This document shows, piece after piece, positions 1-10,318 of a DNA stretch of 64,000 nt (within the stretch, counting starts at the first letter, position 1; every line of letters starts with the position of its first letter). Location: the NCBI GenBank assembly GCA_003439945.1, contig QVRM01007045.1, forward strand, positions 72,001-136,000, given 5' to 3'. This DNA is from Dermanyssus gallinae (lineage: Eukaryota > Arthropoda > Arachnida > Mesostigmata > Dermanyssidae). The notes under the pieces were generated by a model. It searched no databases and was not told the origin of the DNA. It worked only from the letters and a program-made list of their open reading frames with translations. The position numbers and the translations under genes are program-made.

Positions 1-194
1 TATAAACAGCTTGACAAAGTATACCTGCGCTCATTTCGCAAAGGGTCCGGCCGCAGCCGATGCTCTCTGAGGAAATCTCAGACCATACCTTTAAGCCAAA
101 CTCAATCCAATAGATCAGAGACGTGGCCGAATGCATGCAGCCAATATAACCGTACCGGGCCTCTATATACGGTCTCTTCGCAAGCAGTACGCGT

Positions 195-425
195 ACGTTT
201 AAAATCTACCCAAAAGTATCTGAACGCATGCTGAATAAAACGATCACTAGCGGAGACTATTTTAGACCTTGGGGAAAACGGAACGTTTGACCCTTATACC
301 GAGACCCGGAAAACCGCAAACAAAAAACGCTCTCCTCCCTATCTAGAGTAGCAGACCACATTATTAACAGACGACTAGTTGCAGAGCTAGAATACAAGCA
401 GGCGCTGTGGGAAGACAGCAGTTAC
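195..425 (+). pseudogene. possible non-LTR retrotransposon RT fragment
   Basis: One frame reads as protein-like sequence for about 75 codons with a single stop near codon 32. It includes the segment SLSRVADHIINRRLVAELEY. This resembles the RT region of jockey/R1-type LINEs, where a 'PI.LLS...K..E.II..RL...LE' block precedes the 'QFGFR.G.ST' motif. The later motifs are absent, so this would be a short decayed piece. The LINE reading is inference from pattern only. It could also be an unrelated open stretch. Confidence 0.27.
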
Positions 426-602
426 AGGTAGCCACGGTGTTCGAGCCCGACATTTCACGCACTCAAACATCTCATCCGCTTCTTCAACAATAAATACTTC
501 AACAATTCCTCTATGACGCTCAAAATCGCACGGACAAGTTGTACGGCATTTGCAGCATCCATACAGCCATACTCTCTATGGTAGCATGAGTGACACAAGT
601 CC

Positions 603-830
603 TCTAGTCTCCGTGGTAAGAAGATTTACAGAATTTGTCTCGGGGGCCGTAAAATAACCGCCGTACATAGTCGAGCAGCCTCAGTGGTAAGTTAGGGTGG
701 CCACGTGAAGTAATCTCACGAGGAGAAGACAGTACTGCGGCAATCCCCGACAAGGGGACAAGCAAACATAGCGACTGGATTTTTGTGGGTTCCCTGTTTG
801 TCCCACACTAGCGTAGTGCCGTCCGGCAGG
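603..830 (+). repeat. dispersed repeat R-A, copy 1
   Basis: This stretch recurs at 18578-18770 (same strand) and 52915-53060 (opposite strand). The shared core starts with TGGTAAGAAGATT, continues through AAAATAACCGCCG and GAGCAGCC, then GTGAAGTAATCTC, GAAGACAGTACTG and CGACTGGATTTT. It ends near CCCACACTA. The three copies differ by many substitutions and small indels, so they are old. No protein-coding potential is evident. No clear A/B box pair was found, so I cannot say whether it is a SINE, a MITE or part of a larger element. Confidence 0.75.
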
Positions 831-2110
831 TTGAAAATCCTTTGAGTGTGAGCATCGACGCAGTGGCCCACGTCGACACCGCCGGCGCCGTCAAGGACGA
901 ACGATAAGTCAAGCCGGCTTGAGTCGAAGAGTTAGTTAGCTTTGAGAGCTCTGTCCCGAATCTGCCTGGTTCCGTCCCTCTGTATTAGCCTTTGACCATC
1001 TCTCTTTCTCTCTCTCTCTTGTTTGTCCTAAGTTTCTCGATCTTTGTGCCTAGACGTGTGGAAATGTACCTTTGGCCCATCACGTCCCTGGGGGCGAGTC
1101 AAAGTATCACTCGAATACTATGACCGTGCTTTTTACGTGCCTTTACACACAGACGTACATAGCTTGGAAGGCACGTCGTTGTCTACTTTCCAGCTGTCGT
1201 CGCTTCTGAAAGATCGTTTGCTCAGTAAACAGTTGGTAATTAACTGGCTCAGACTATCGGAGTGACTACTCATCACTAGTCACTACGGGCACTAACTACG
1301 GGTAACAAGACCACGTCGATGAGTGTCGTGTATGCCGCTCGTCTCCCCCCTCCGCTCCCCCCCCCGTTCTATTCGCAGTAACTGCCGAACATCCTCTCAA
1401 CCAGAGATCGATATGGCCGCGTCGGCCAGGTTAAACTGTGGGCTTAAAATACGAGTCAAGACAGGTACTTTGGCGAAGTATCCTCGACGACTGGGCACGA
1501 TTTAAAATATCGAAAGACAAAAAACGCACTACGGAAACGTAAGGTCCCGATGTTTATATATATATATATATATATAAACAGCGTCTCCAAAAAATCGTCC
1601 AACAAATTTTAGAATCTAGTACAACTCGGCAAAAAAATTACCGAATAGTTTCATTTCATGTCAATTATCTTTAATACAACATCTGTGCTGCTTTGAACTA
1701 ACGCAGAGCGCAGTCCAGCAGATGCAATTTTCCTCCAAACAGAGCAGGAGCGAACTCCTAGGAAAGCGCTCATTAAAAATGTGTTGTATAAGATGGAATG
1801 TTTATTTTTTGAAAAGCTTCTGCTGGTAGGAAATGTGACCACTATTTTTGCTTATTTCGAAGCCAGTTGTGGCTAACGACCAAATAACGCATGCACACTA
1901 TACATGAGGTGTGTCATAACCATTATCGACAGCATCGACTTATGAATAAATTAACGAGACGGTGACTGTTTGGCGGCAAAGCAATTAGAATACTACAATT
2001 GTTATAACGAGAATAATGACAGGAATGCAACTAGTCATAATATTAGTACTAATAGTAATAATAGTTAGAATAAGTGTAAGCCAATTGACTTTTAGTCCAA
2101 ATTTAGGACC
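831..2110. other. no gene recognised; short TA array
   Basis: Mixed-composition DNA with a CT-rich run near 1003-1020 and a C-rich run near 1347-1365. A (TA)n array at about 1554-1576 is bordered by GTTTATA on the left and TATAAAC on the right, making a small palindrome. The short open frames here are not supported by any recognisable motif. Confidence 0.5.
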
Positions 2111-2640
2111 ATATTTCTAATTTTATTAAATCTGAAAGCCTGTTAGATAAGAACCAACATGGCTTTACTAAAGGCACATCCACGACAACTTACTTTGGTT
2201 TCTCAAAGGCACTTGATAGAGTGAATCATGTAAAAATCATGTGTTGATCAAATTTTCTATAAGCTCATTGAGAAGAGATAAGAAGCCATACTGCTGAGAG
2301 TCAGCATCTATTCTGTCACAAGGACTTTTGCAGGGAGACTGCATGTCCGGCTTTCGATGCATTGAATATATACCTCATGATAAGTTCCAAACCCGTAGGG
2401 GACGGATAATAATCTAGAATTAAAAACAACTGTCTTAAAAATGTATTAGTTATAGTACTTGAATAATGATGCTCACTCTACGTCATGGATTGCCAGTTAT
2501 GTCACTTTGCGTTTTGCGTTTGTGTTAACAATAACTTAAGTGAGTCGGGTGTGTGCCTCTTTGGCATCCTTCAGGGATCAAGCCACGGTCAACGTGGTCA
2601 TCTCTTGACTCTGTATTTATCATCTAATAAAAATGACGAT
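2110..2640 (+). pseudogene. decayed non-LTR retrotransposon reverse transcriptase
   Basis: Conceptual translation shows three RT landmarks in the right order, in broken frames. LLDKNQHGFTKGTSTTT (about 2138-2195) is the 'Q.GF..G.ST' motif. FSKALDRVNH (about 2200-2230) corresponds to motif A 'DF.KAFD.V.H', with the first catalytic Asp lost. GILQGSSHGQ...LLTLYLS (about 2563-2630) corresponds to motif B 'GV.QGS.LGPLLF.LY'. About 35 residues normally found between the first two motifs are missing, and stops interrupt the rest. The order fits a jockey/CR1-type LINE. It is non-functional. Confidence 0.72.
2262..2328 (+). repeat. possible SINE-A 3' fragment inside the RT relic
   Basis: The stretch from TTGAGAAGAGATAAGA through CCATACTGCTGAGAGTCAGC matches the 3' half of SINE-A (for example 59002-59052). 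It lies between RT motif A and motif B of the surrounding LINE relic. It may be a truncated insertion. The match is short and imperfect. Confidence 0.4.
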
Positions 2641-2649
2641 TGAAGCGGT

Positions 2650-3460
2650 TTCTTCATATTGTGTAAATAACAAAATAAATATCATATTTCAAACTTATTT
2701 AATGTATCGAACTATTTTTACACTCACTGGAACAATCTTAGAGGCGATAATACCCTATTGTCAAAACAAATTGCCGAGACAGATCGTGTGAACAGCGCGA
2801 TTTCGTGGAGGATGGCCAGGGCACTGAGAACCCAAAGCTCTAACGGCACACATGTAAGCTGACTGTTGAATGAATCTAGGTTTGTAAGATAAAATATTGC
2901 AAATAATTATTCTCCCTTGACAAAATAAAGGTGCATTATAATTGAATCCAGCTTAATTAGGCAAAAATCCGATAGCAGTGGCGTAACAGTAACACAACTA
3001 TGATAATAACCTGATAGCAATGCTAGCAATCGTTACGCGCTATACCGATTACGCGTTCACTTTTGACAACAATTTTATTCCACCATATTTGAGCACGATT
3101 GGCTAGTTCGTTCATTTATTCGAAAGCTATAACCATAGCAGACAGACACAACCATGTACTATTCCTATTGCTACTACTACAATAACGAATACTGCTACCG
3201 TTACTTTTTACTACGACTTCTTAGCTTTCGCCATCATTACTGCTACCCTAACTGCTGAATCATGGCACTTAGCTAACTACAAATATTTAAAACAACAGAC
3301 ACGACACAAACAACAACAGCAACAATGGCAACGATAACCTTATCGACGTACTAGACGATCCCATTTGCGATAACTGTCTTGTTCGAACCAAATCTATGAT
3401 GACTATACGTATGCTCGGTGCACCTATGGTTGCTTATCGGGGCTGGATCACAGTATAGTT
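2650..3460. other. no gene recognised
   Basis: AT-rich DNA with scattered trinucleotide runs (CTA, CAA) from about 3165. No conserved coding motif or long inverted repeat was noticed. Confidence 0.45.
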
Positions 3461-3461
3461 C

Positions 3462-3671
3462 AACACAACAATGACAACAACAACAACAACACTTACGACT
3501 GTGGCAGTAGACCAACAACAATGTCTCTCTTGGCGGGCGCCCAGTAAGGACAAACAAAAACCCAGCAAACACCAGCAAAGACGATTAAGTCCGTTATCTC
3601 TTCACGTTGTGTCTCTTTACGGGGACAGAGGCAACAACAACAACATTAACAACAACATTAACAACAACATT

Positions 3672-3705
<34 letters not shown>

Positions 3706-3770
3706 GCAACAACCACGACAGCAAGGACAGCAACAACAACAACAACAACAACAACAACCACCTGGTCTGC
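3462..3770. repeat. degenerate (CAA)n tract
   Basis: Long interrupted runs of CAA/CAG/CGA/ACA on the plus strand, in two blocks (about 3462-3492 and 3633-3763). The open frame crossing it at 3471-3878 translates mainly to N/T/Q repeats and has no domain. I treat it as simple sequence, not a gene. Confidence 0.85.
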
Positions 3771-4261
3771 ACTTGTAGGCGCCTAAACGACAGGTCGCCC
3801 CTTCGACCAGACGGGGGTAATCAATCCATCATTGTGTGCGAAACCTTATGCTACGATGTGTGGACTGACTGTCGATAGCCATCACTCGATCGAATGGTTG
3901 ATCGATCCATCGACAATATCACACGACAATATTGTAACGTAAGAAGCCCTTAGCAGCGTCTGCCCTCCCTCGACGACAAAAGAATGGACGGAAGAAAAGA
4001 ACGAATGAGAAAAAGATAAAGCAGACAATCTATATACGTTCTACTAAAGCCATCCTAGCGTGCCTCGTTCTACTAGCCACAGAGAGACTAAATGAACCCA
4101 ACATCGGCGTCTGTCACAGCAGCAGCAGCATAAACAACAACAAAAACTCTGTACCAAGAAAACCAAGTAGAAAAATAGCTGAAGAGAGAACAAAAACAAG
4201 AAACGGGCTCTTGATGTTAGAAACGCTCTCAGCTGATAGTTAAAAGGTCAAGCCGGGTGGC

Positions 4262-4280
4262 GGGGGGGGGGGGGGGGGGG
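4262..4280. repeat. poly-G run
   Basis: An uninterrupted run of about 19 G on the plus strand, preceded by GGTGGC. It has obvious potential to form a G-quadruplex. Its length may be uncertain in sequencing. Confidence 0.85.
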
Positions 4281-4529
4281 ATGTGGTTTGTGGGGGTACT
4301 TGGCGTACTGCACTGGCGTCTGCGTGTATCTGCATGCGCTGGTAGCCCCCAGTGGGGCCAGATGTATCCGGGAAGAGGCGCCCTAGAGCGAACGCTCTAT
4401 CAACGCTTTCGCCCACCGCTACAAGCTACTACTGGCCGGTTAAAGCACTCGAGAAAAATATCAACGCAAACCGCGCACAACAGCGCACAGTAGTTAACTA
4501 AGCAACGGTGATAACCAAATAATCTGTTG

Positions 4530-4690
4530 GTAACCGCAGCAGCAGTAGCAGCAGCAACAGCATAAGGAATAACAATAACAGCAACAGAAACGCAACAACA
4601 ACCACTACAACAGCATTAAGAACAAAGGTCACAGTAATCATAATAGCAGAAACAACAGAAACAACAACAACAACAACATTTGCAGCGATA
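4530..4690. repeat. degenerate (CAA/CAG)n tract
   Basis: Interrupted CAA, CAG and AACAA repeats on the plus strand. The minus-strand frame through it is L/V runs and is not a credible gene. Confidence 0.8.
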
Positions 4691-5348
4691 GGCACAATCG
4701 CAGCAAACGCAGAAAGGCTCGCTGCAATCCCTGCAGAGACCCCGCACCGAGTCGCTACTACTCTGCGTAAGTAAACGCGGTATTAAATAACATAATATAT
4801 AGATGTAAGCCGTTTGGTCTAAGCAAAATAGGCAAACCGTAGTACACGAGTCCTTGACGACTCAGCCACTTCCTGGTATATATATATCTGTGCATACGCA
4901 TATCTGTATGCATGTATGTCGCGTATGTGTTCGCGACTGACTCACAATAAAACCACGGCGGCTCTGACTTAAACCGCCAGGGCCCATGCTTAATCCTGTT
5001 AACGTTGTTTCACGTACGTAACCAAGGAGTGGGTTTTACGGCTAGCTTGTATTACATGTTTCTTGTGACGCAGTTAACGTAAATAGTAGTACAATTAGTA
5101 CGAGTATGTTAACGTTCATATGACATATGCTTTTTGTTACACTCGTACTATAATAGCATTTAGCTACGTAAAATAAATGAACGGATTTATTAAACATTGA
5201 CAATTATACCTAAATTCACATGTCACCCTTTACATCAGGGGCGTCTAGAGCAGTGGCATACGCGTACATGTTAAATTATCTAGGGTTTCTCCAATCCTTG
5301 TGACAGCAATGGTCGCTCTGCTACACATTCTTAACGGTATTATACATA

Positions 5349-5403
5349 AATATATATATATAATTATATACACTTACCCAGCCCGGGTGTTAATAAATAT
5401 ATA

Positions 5404-5477
<74 letters not shown>
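5349..5477. repeat. (TA)n microsatellite pair
   Basis: A short array at 5349-5370 and a long, nearly pure TA array at 5397-5477, separated by unique sequence. The I/Y-rich open frame across them is an artefact of the repeat. Confidence 0.95.
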
Positions 5478-5479
<2 letters not shown>

Positions 5480-5544
5480 TGTCCGAATAATAGCTGGCGT
5501 CTTTGAAAAGCGCAGGTCGGCCCTCTCCGCGATCTGCTCTTCAT

Positions 5545-6240
5545 AATAGAATAGGGCTGGGCTGCCATACCCAAAGTGCAGCGTTATTCAACGGAAGAAT
5601 GCGTGGAGATTGTGACAATTCATCATGCGAACGGAAACTCTGTGCTGCCATGCCGGCAAGCTCTGTGTGCTTTATTTTATTTATCGTCGGCACAACCAGT
5701 CTTGTGAAAACAAAAATTAGTGAACTTGTGCAAACGTTTCACAGGCCAGGTTCCGTACGTCATGCGCCACGCCGTGAAAGGTCACGTATAACAATAATGT
5801 ACAGAAGCATTGGTTCGGTGACGTGCCCAACACCTTGATCGCATCTTAACGTGACGTATTTTGAGGTCGGATTTAGCGATGTATACTAATACGATCCAGC
5901 TAACGCAAAAGCTCAAGCCTGCGGACCATCAGGAACGGCCAAAGTTTGCCAATTGGGCTGTCAAGATAAAGCAGCGTGATGTCGATTTAATGATGAAAAT
6001 GATCTTTTCCAAAGAAGCCCATTTGTATCTCAATGGTAGTGAAACTAAACAAAACTATCGCATCTGGACAATCAAGAGCCCTCACATGATCTACGAAGAG
6101 CCGTGAAATGACAGTTTGGTGCGGCCTCTGCCAAAAATATCATCGGATCCTATTTTTTCATCCGACGGCAAGCGTTATCGAAGCACGATCCTTAATTGTC
6201 TTTGGCCGAATCGGTCCGAAACGATGCAATGAACTCTGAT
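5545..6240 (+). pseudogene. decayed Tc1/mariner-superfamily transposase
   Basis: Broken frames carry the hallmarks of an insect-type Tc1/mariner-like transposase. The helix-turn-helix linker region reads LVQTFHRPGSVRHAPRRERS. Downstream, IQLTQKLKPADHQERPKFAN precedes the first catalytic block. That block reads IFSKEAHLYLNGSETKQNYR, followed by RIWTIKSPH. The usual 'FSDEAHF' Asp is replaced by Lys (FSKEAH). Then MTVWCGLC and a piece ending near ILFFHP continue the family pattern in a shifted frame. The second and third catalytic residues are not seen. There are several stops and frameshifts, so it is inactive. Confidence 0.78.
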
Positions 6241-6600
6241 TCCAACAAGGTCTCAGACTAATGTAGATATATACATATATATCACTGTTCTACAGGTCTA
6301 AGCAAATACAGTCATCTGTCAAAAGAACGGACATTGTTTTGGTTGCAGAACTCAATTATAGGCCGAACTCGTGTTTTCTCGTTGTTGAGGTCCCTGAAAC
6401 CAGAAAGAATACGTTAAAGAATTTATATATTTACAATACTGCCACAAATAGCCACAAATAGACAGTAATCATATCTACTAGAGTGACTGCTATGCTGGCA
6501 AATGTTGAAGATGCAACAAGAGCATTACTTCTTTCTACTTTCTGAATGTTAGAATTAACTTGAGCAGACTAGTGTACCCATCACTGATGGGATAATAGAC
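6241..6600. other. no gene recognised
   Basis: AT-rich DNA with a short TATATACATATATAT stretch near 6267. No motif supporting a gene was seen. Confidence 0.4.
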
Positions 6601-7260
6601 GTGATTTAAAGTACCCTTAAAGCTTAGCAAGGATTTAGAGCAGCCGAAGCAGACCAGAAAACTGTTCCACTTCCTGGCAGCTCGAACGGCAAATGCTTGC
6701 GATATGTGTATACCATATGTGAAGCAAATGAATGCTAGTGGGCCAATGCGCGAGCCCCGACGTATACCGAGCGAAACCGGGACCAGTTTCGACCAGGTTT
6801 TTCATATCCACAAACTAGTGACGCCTGAGGAAGAACGCCGATAGCAGTTTGATGACGTGCTCGTCAAAGCCCAGGTGCTTGAACTTGAATAGAAGTAAAT
6901 CTGGACGAACCCTATCTAAATCGCGCCTAAGATTTACAAGCAGTGCTGCACAAGCAACCCCTTGATTCCAAATTGAAATCCAAATTGATTGCCTTAGGAG
7001 CATGTTGTTGCATTCCAGATGCCTTATTTGGCTAGTGTTTTTCAATGCTTTGTCTCGGAGGCAACAATATTTCTGTTAAAAAAAAGAAAACTCACAGGCT
7101 CTAGTTTGGCGGGCTCCTCGTGCTACCTACTTTGTGGATCGAAACTACTTTGACAAATCTTATGCGGCTAGGGTAAACAGCCTTATCTAAAATAGCATTA
7201 ACAAAGTTTGGGGTCCGTTATGTAATCTCTGAAGTGGTGAATTGCGTGAGATCGCAAGCC
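6600..7260 (-). pseudogene. decayed LINE reverse transcriptase
   Basis: On the minus strand, starting from about 7235, the broken frames read IRFVKVVSIHKVGSTRSPPN, matching the LINE pattern 'K...V.PI.K.G....P.NYRPISL'. Further down, at 6815-6965, a segment reads LLVNLRRDLDRVRPDLLLFK, then LGFDEHVIKLLSAFF. This matches RT motif A 'DF.KAFD.V.H..LL.KL...G' with the catalytic Asp and Phe replaced. Stops and frame changes lie between. It is a CR1/jockey-like relic in the opposite orientation to the relic at 2.1-2.6 kb. Confidence 0.68.
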
Positions 7261-8005
7261 GTCGTAGCCAGCAGCCGGATCTCCGATACCGATAAATCGA
7301 CAAAACGGATTTATAAAACTGAATGTCGTTGTGGAGCGCGCTAGTAGGCTTTGCTTATTAGTTTGCTAATTATTGAGATCATTTGCAAGGCAACGCCGCT
7401 TGGGAAACAACATTGAAGACTTTTGGGATAATCGCGGGTTCCGCGATCGCCTCGCCGTCAATATCCAGCTTGGGTAGCAAGTCACTTTTTAACCTGTTGT
7501 GCGCGCCGCACAACTTTCCAGACCGATTTTTCTCTCGCAGTTTTAGACTGCAAACACTGCTCGAGGATCATTTGTAGATGCTACAACGGTACTCAAGTTT
7601 CATTTCGAATTATTTGCTCTAGTAAAAGGTCAGTCGGATAGACGGCACACAGCAGTATTTTGAAAGACTGTGGGCGGAAATATAACTTGATTGTTATAGA
7701 CTCAGGAGGTTTTAGGCTTTGGTGGATCGAAACGATAAAAAAAATATCTTAAAAAGCCTTTCTAACTAAACCCCCTCTTTTTTGCCTCTCTGAGCACGAG
7801 ACCGTATAGTAGCGTATAGTATATGGTAATAAACGGTCTCCTCCTGGAATACCTAGGTTCACCTGAGTAATTTTATCATGAAGAGCAGCCACGATGAGAC
7901 CGTTTTCGGAAATTTGATATGTCGATCTAGTGCTGTGTATAATTAAATGCTCTAGACTAGAGGTTGTGTGGCCGTTTGACGTATGACGTGTAGGCCGGAG
8001 AACAT
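7261..8005. other. no gene recognised
   Basis: Mixed DNA with short open frames lacking recognisable motifs. A short repeated phrase GCGTATAGTATA-like occurs near 7810-7825. Confidence 0.4.
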
Positions 8006-8007
8006 TA

Positions 8008-8008
<1 letters not shown>

Positions 8009-8064
<56 letters not shown>
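8009..8064. repeat. (TA)n microsatellite
   Basis: A pure TA array of about 28 units. Confidence 0.95.
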
Positions 8065-8066
<2 letters not shown>

Positions 8067-8202
8067 GGCTTTTAGGTATCGTCATCTCCAGCATCGAAGC
8101 AGAGAACATTCATTCTCTCCTTAAACTTTAAATCTTCTTCTTCGCCATCACTGATAGCGATAATCTGATCGACGCATTGTTGTTATCATCGCTGTTTTTG
8201 GC

Positions 8203-8523
8203 TTATCTAATTGGAAACTCTAGATGTATAGACGAGCATACTGGTCGGCTGAAAGGAGTTGGATAACTGAATACGAAGTGGACGTCCTTATTTTGAACCA
8301 CCGGACAGAAATCGCTCTTCTTTAACTTCTTGGCTATAAATGTCTTGATTTCCCGACCCTTTGCAGCATCGTCACGCATGTTAGCATTAATCAGTAGATC
8401 CTTATTTCCGTCATTGCCAACATTAATACGCGACGCGCTGACTACGGTGTCTGCGTGTATATTGGGGTCCAAAGACGAAACTACGCAACTCAGGATCACT
8501 GTGTTTTCATCATAATTTAACAT
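8203..8523 (-). pseudogene. possible LINE ORF1-like fragment, 106 codons
   Basis: The uninterrupted frame reads TVVSASRINVGNDGNKDLLI, then AAKGREIKTFIAKKLKKSDF. The spacing resembles the conserved part of some LINE ORF1 proteins ('..V....RIG.....RPLLV......A......AKKLR.S..'). It ends upstream exactly where the DD37D transposon begins (8525), so that insertion may have cut it. It is not a confident assignment. It could also be an exon of an unknown host gene. Confidence 0.35.
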
Positions 8524-8524
8524 A

Positions 8525-9830
8525 CAGGGTGCGTCAGCTAAATCGAGACTAAACGTTATCGCCCGTTTCGCAATTTGTATCTAAATGAAAACGAATATTT
8601 CCGTCAAATTTTTTTTACGTGCCGTTAGGTACACTCCTGAGGAACATTTTCTTTAATGTAGCCATCACCAGCAGCAGTTACACTTTCAATTCTGGCGCCA
8701 AAGCGCCCGCAGGCCTTCTTCAAAGTTAGCGGATTGAGATTCTTGAACGACTCGACAATAGCTATGCGTAGCGCTTCTGTGTTTGCATGTAGAGACTTGT
8801 TAGCCTCTTTCTCAAAAACGCCCCATACATAGAAGTCCAGGGGATTCAAGTCTGGACTGCTAGGGGGCCATATCGTTTTGTCCCAGAACGCCGTCATGTT
8901 GCCCCGTAGCCAATCCTGGACGAGATTACTGGTGTGGGCGGGAGCGCCGTCTTGTTGAAAGACATATTGTCTTCCATTGGACACTCTATCAATCCATGAT
9001 TTTACCACGCTTCGCAGAACACGTAAATACACTTCCTTTGTTACGGTTTCGTGTCTGTCAAAAAAGTGTGGGGGCATCACGTCTCCTTCATTCGACACAA
9101 CGCTTAGGACGTGCACATTGGCAGGATGTTTGGTTCTATGCACGATTGGTACATCCTCAGGGTTCTTTGCGAGCCACCGGTCATTTTTCGGGTTATGTTT
9201 TTGGCCAATGGTTAAGATTTTTTCGTCGGAGAAGAATCGAAGATGTCCCGCCATTTCGTGTCTCAAAAACGTGAGGATGAGATGGCAGCAAGTCATCCTC
9301 TTATTTTTCGCGGCCTGAGACAACATCTGTCTGACTTTAAACGTGTAAGATTTGTAGCGCAGTTCTTCGTTGATAATCCGACGCATAGAACAATCACTCA
9401 CATTGAATTTGATCGCTAAACGGCGCATCGATAGACTTCGATTCTTAAAAATGCAGTTTTGCACCATTTTGATCACTTTTGGTGTCCTCACTTCTCGTCG
9501 GCGGTTATGAATCTTCCTTCTAGGTGTTGCACCACCTAGCCCTGTCTCTTCTGCATCTCTGTAGCGTCGGGCAATGCCGTAGACCGTTGCTCTTTTAAAT
9601 CCAGTAATGTTGATGATCTCGCCTGGCCGATGTCCGGCACGAAGCAATTGGATAACGGTTGCTCTTCGGTCATATTCTGGACCCATGTTGCGGCGGCCAT
9701 CCATGATGACAATGTGTTCTTGTTCTATTGTGAGTGGGCTCTCTGCTAACGCAAACCGATCTGAATTAACGCATTCCGTCTTTGCTGGGTAGCCCACCAA
9801 AATTTGTGTAGATTTAGCTGACGCAGCCTG
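8525..9830 (-). mobile_element. Tc1/mariner-superfamily transposon, DD37D (maT-like), apparently intact
   Basis: The left end CAGGGTGCGTCAGCTAAATC and the reverse complement of the right end CAGGCTGCGTCAGCTAAATC differ at one position in 20. Both ends are flanked by the dinucleotide TA (8523-8524 and 9831-9832), the target duplication made by this superfamily. The element is about 1.3 kb and carries a single transposase gene on the minus strand that fills nearly all of it. Terminal identity and the open frame indicate a recent insertion, or one maintained by activity. Confidence 0.92.
8625..9704 (-). CDS. transposase, DD37D Tc1/mariner superfamily
   Basis: A 359-residue frame, counted from MDGRRNMGPE. 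It can be extended in frame to an ATG at 9800 (391 codons). I prefer 9704 because the extension has no family-like features, but this is not proven. An N-terminal helix-turn-helix region (about residues 10-120) includes VIQLLRAGHRPGEI and ATVYGIARRY. The catalytic triad is visible: D160 in FFSDEKILTI, D252 in VFQQDGAPAHT and D290 in SSPDLNPLDFYVWG. There are 37 residues between the last two, the spacing of the DD37D/maT clade. The protein would bind the terminal repeats and catalyse cut-and-paste transposition in the nucleus. No stop or frameshift was found. Cellular activity is inference. Confidence 0.9.
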   Translation of the reverse strand: MDGRRNMGPEYDRRATVIQLLRAGHRPGEIINITGFKRATVYGIARRYRDAEETGLGGATPRRKIHNRRREVRTPKVIKMVQNCIFKNRSLSMRRLAIKFNVSDCSMRRIINEELRYKSYTFKVRQMLSQAAKNKRMTCCHLILTFLRHEMAGHLRFFSDEKILTIGQKHNPKNDRWLAKNPEDVPIVHRTKHPANVHVLSVVSNEGDVMPPHFFDRHETVTKEVYLRVLRSVVKSWIDRVSNGRQYVFQQDGAPAHTSNLVQDWLRGNMTAFWDKTIWPPSSPDLNPLDFYVWGVFEKEANKSLHANTEALRIAIVESFKNLNPLTLKKACGRFGARIESVTAAGDGYIKENVPQECT

Positions 9831-9832
9831 TA

Positions 9833-10260
9833 CATTTGAAATTTAATGTATGTTGCAAATAATCACATTTAGTTCACCAGACTGAGTCTCTTTTTCAATA
9901 GATGGACGAAACCCGTGTTCGCCATCAAGGTGTCCAACTCTCGCTTTTTTCAGTGAAAAATTACTGTTTGTCCAGTTTGGTTATCTGTGAATCGATTATT
10001 TTGCTTTGTTAGTAGTTTATCTCAAATTTCCCTATTGTCTCGAATGTCACATAATGTAGCACCAGCTGAAGCTCCATCTGAAATGCAAACAGTTAATTTC
10101 CAGGAGCTCATCAAAACACGATTGCTCGTATCAGCGACCAGCTTATCTCTGACTGTTTTAATGGCGTCTAATTTTGTAGAGCTCCGGGTCTATTCGTCTT
10201 TCTATATAACAATTACAAAGCAGCAAAATTCAAACAAGCCTTCGAGTAATTCTTGATGCA
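9833..10260 (-). pseudogene. possible upstream part of the relic split by the DD37D element
   Basis: One minus-strand frame is fairly open across most of this stretch, with in-frame stops. It reads pieces such as AIKTVRDKLVADTSNRVLMS and ISDGASAGATLCDIRDN. It lies directly upstream, in the same orientation, of the ORF1-like fragment at 8203-8523, with the transposon between them. A common origin as a LINE ORF1 region is plausible but unproven. The stretch could instead be non-coding. Confidence 0.25.
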
Positions 10261-10318
10261 CCCTATAAATGCATACAATGTGTATGTGTATAAATATGTA
10301 TATCTATGTGTGTAGATA

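Noticed and set aside
3471..3878. 135-codon plus-strand frame that could be an N-rich protein
   Set aside because: The N run is the CAA repeat read in the AAC frame, and the unique ends match nothing I recognise.
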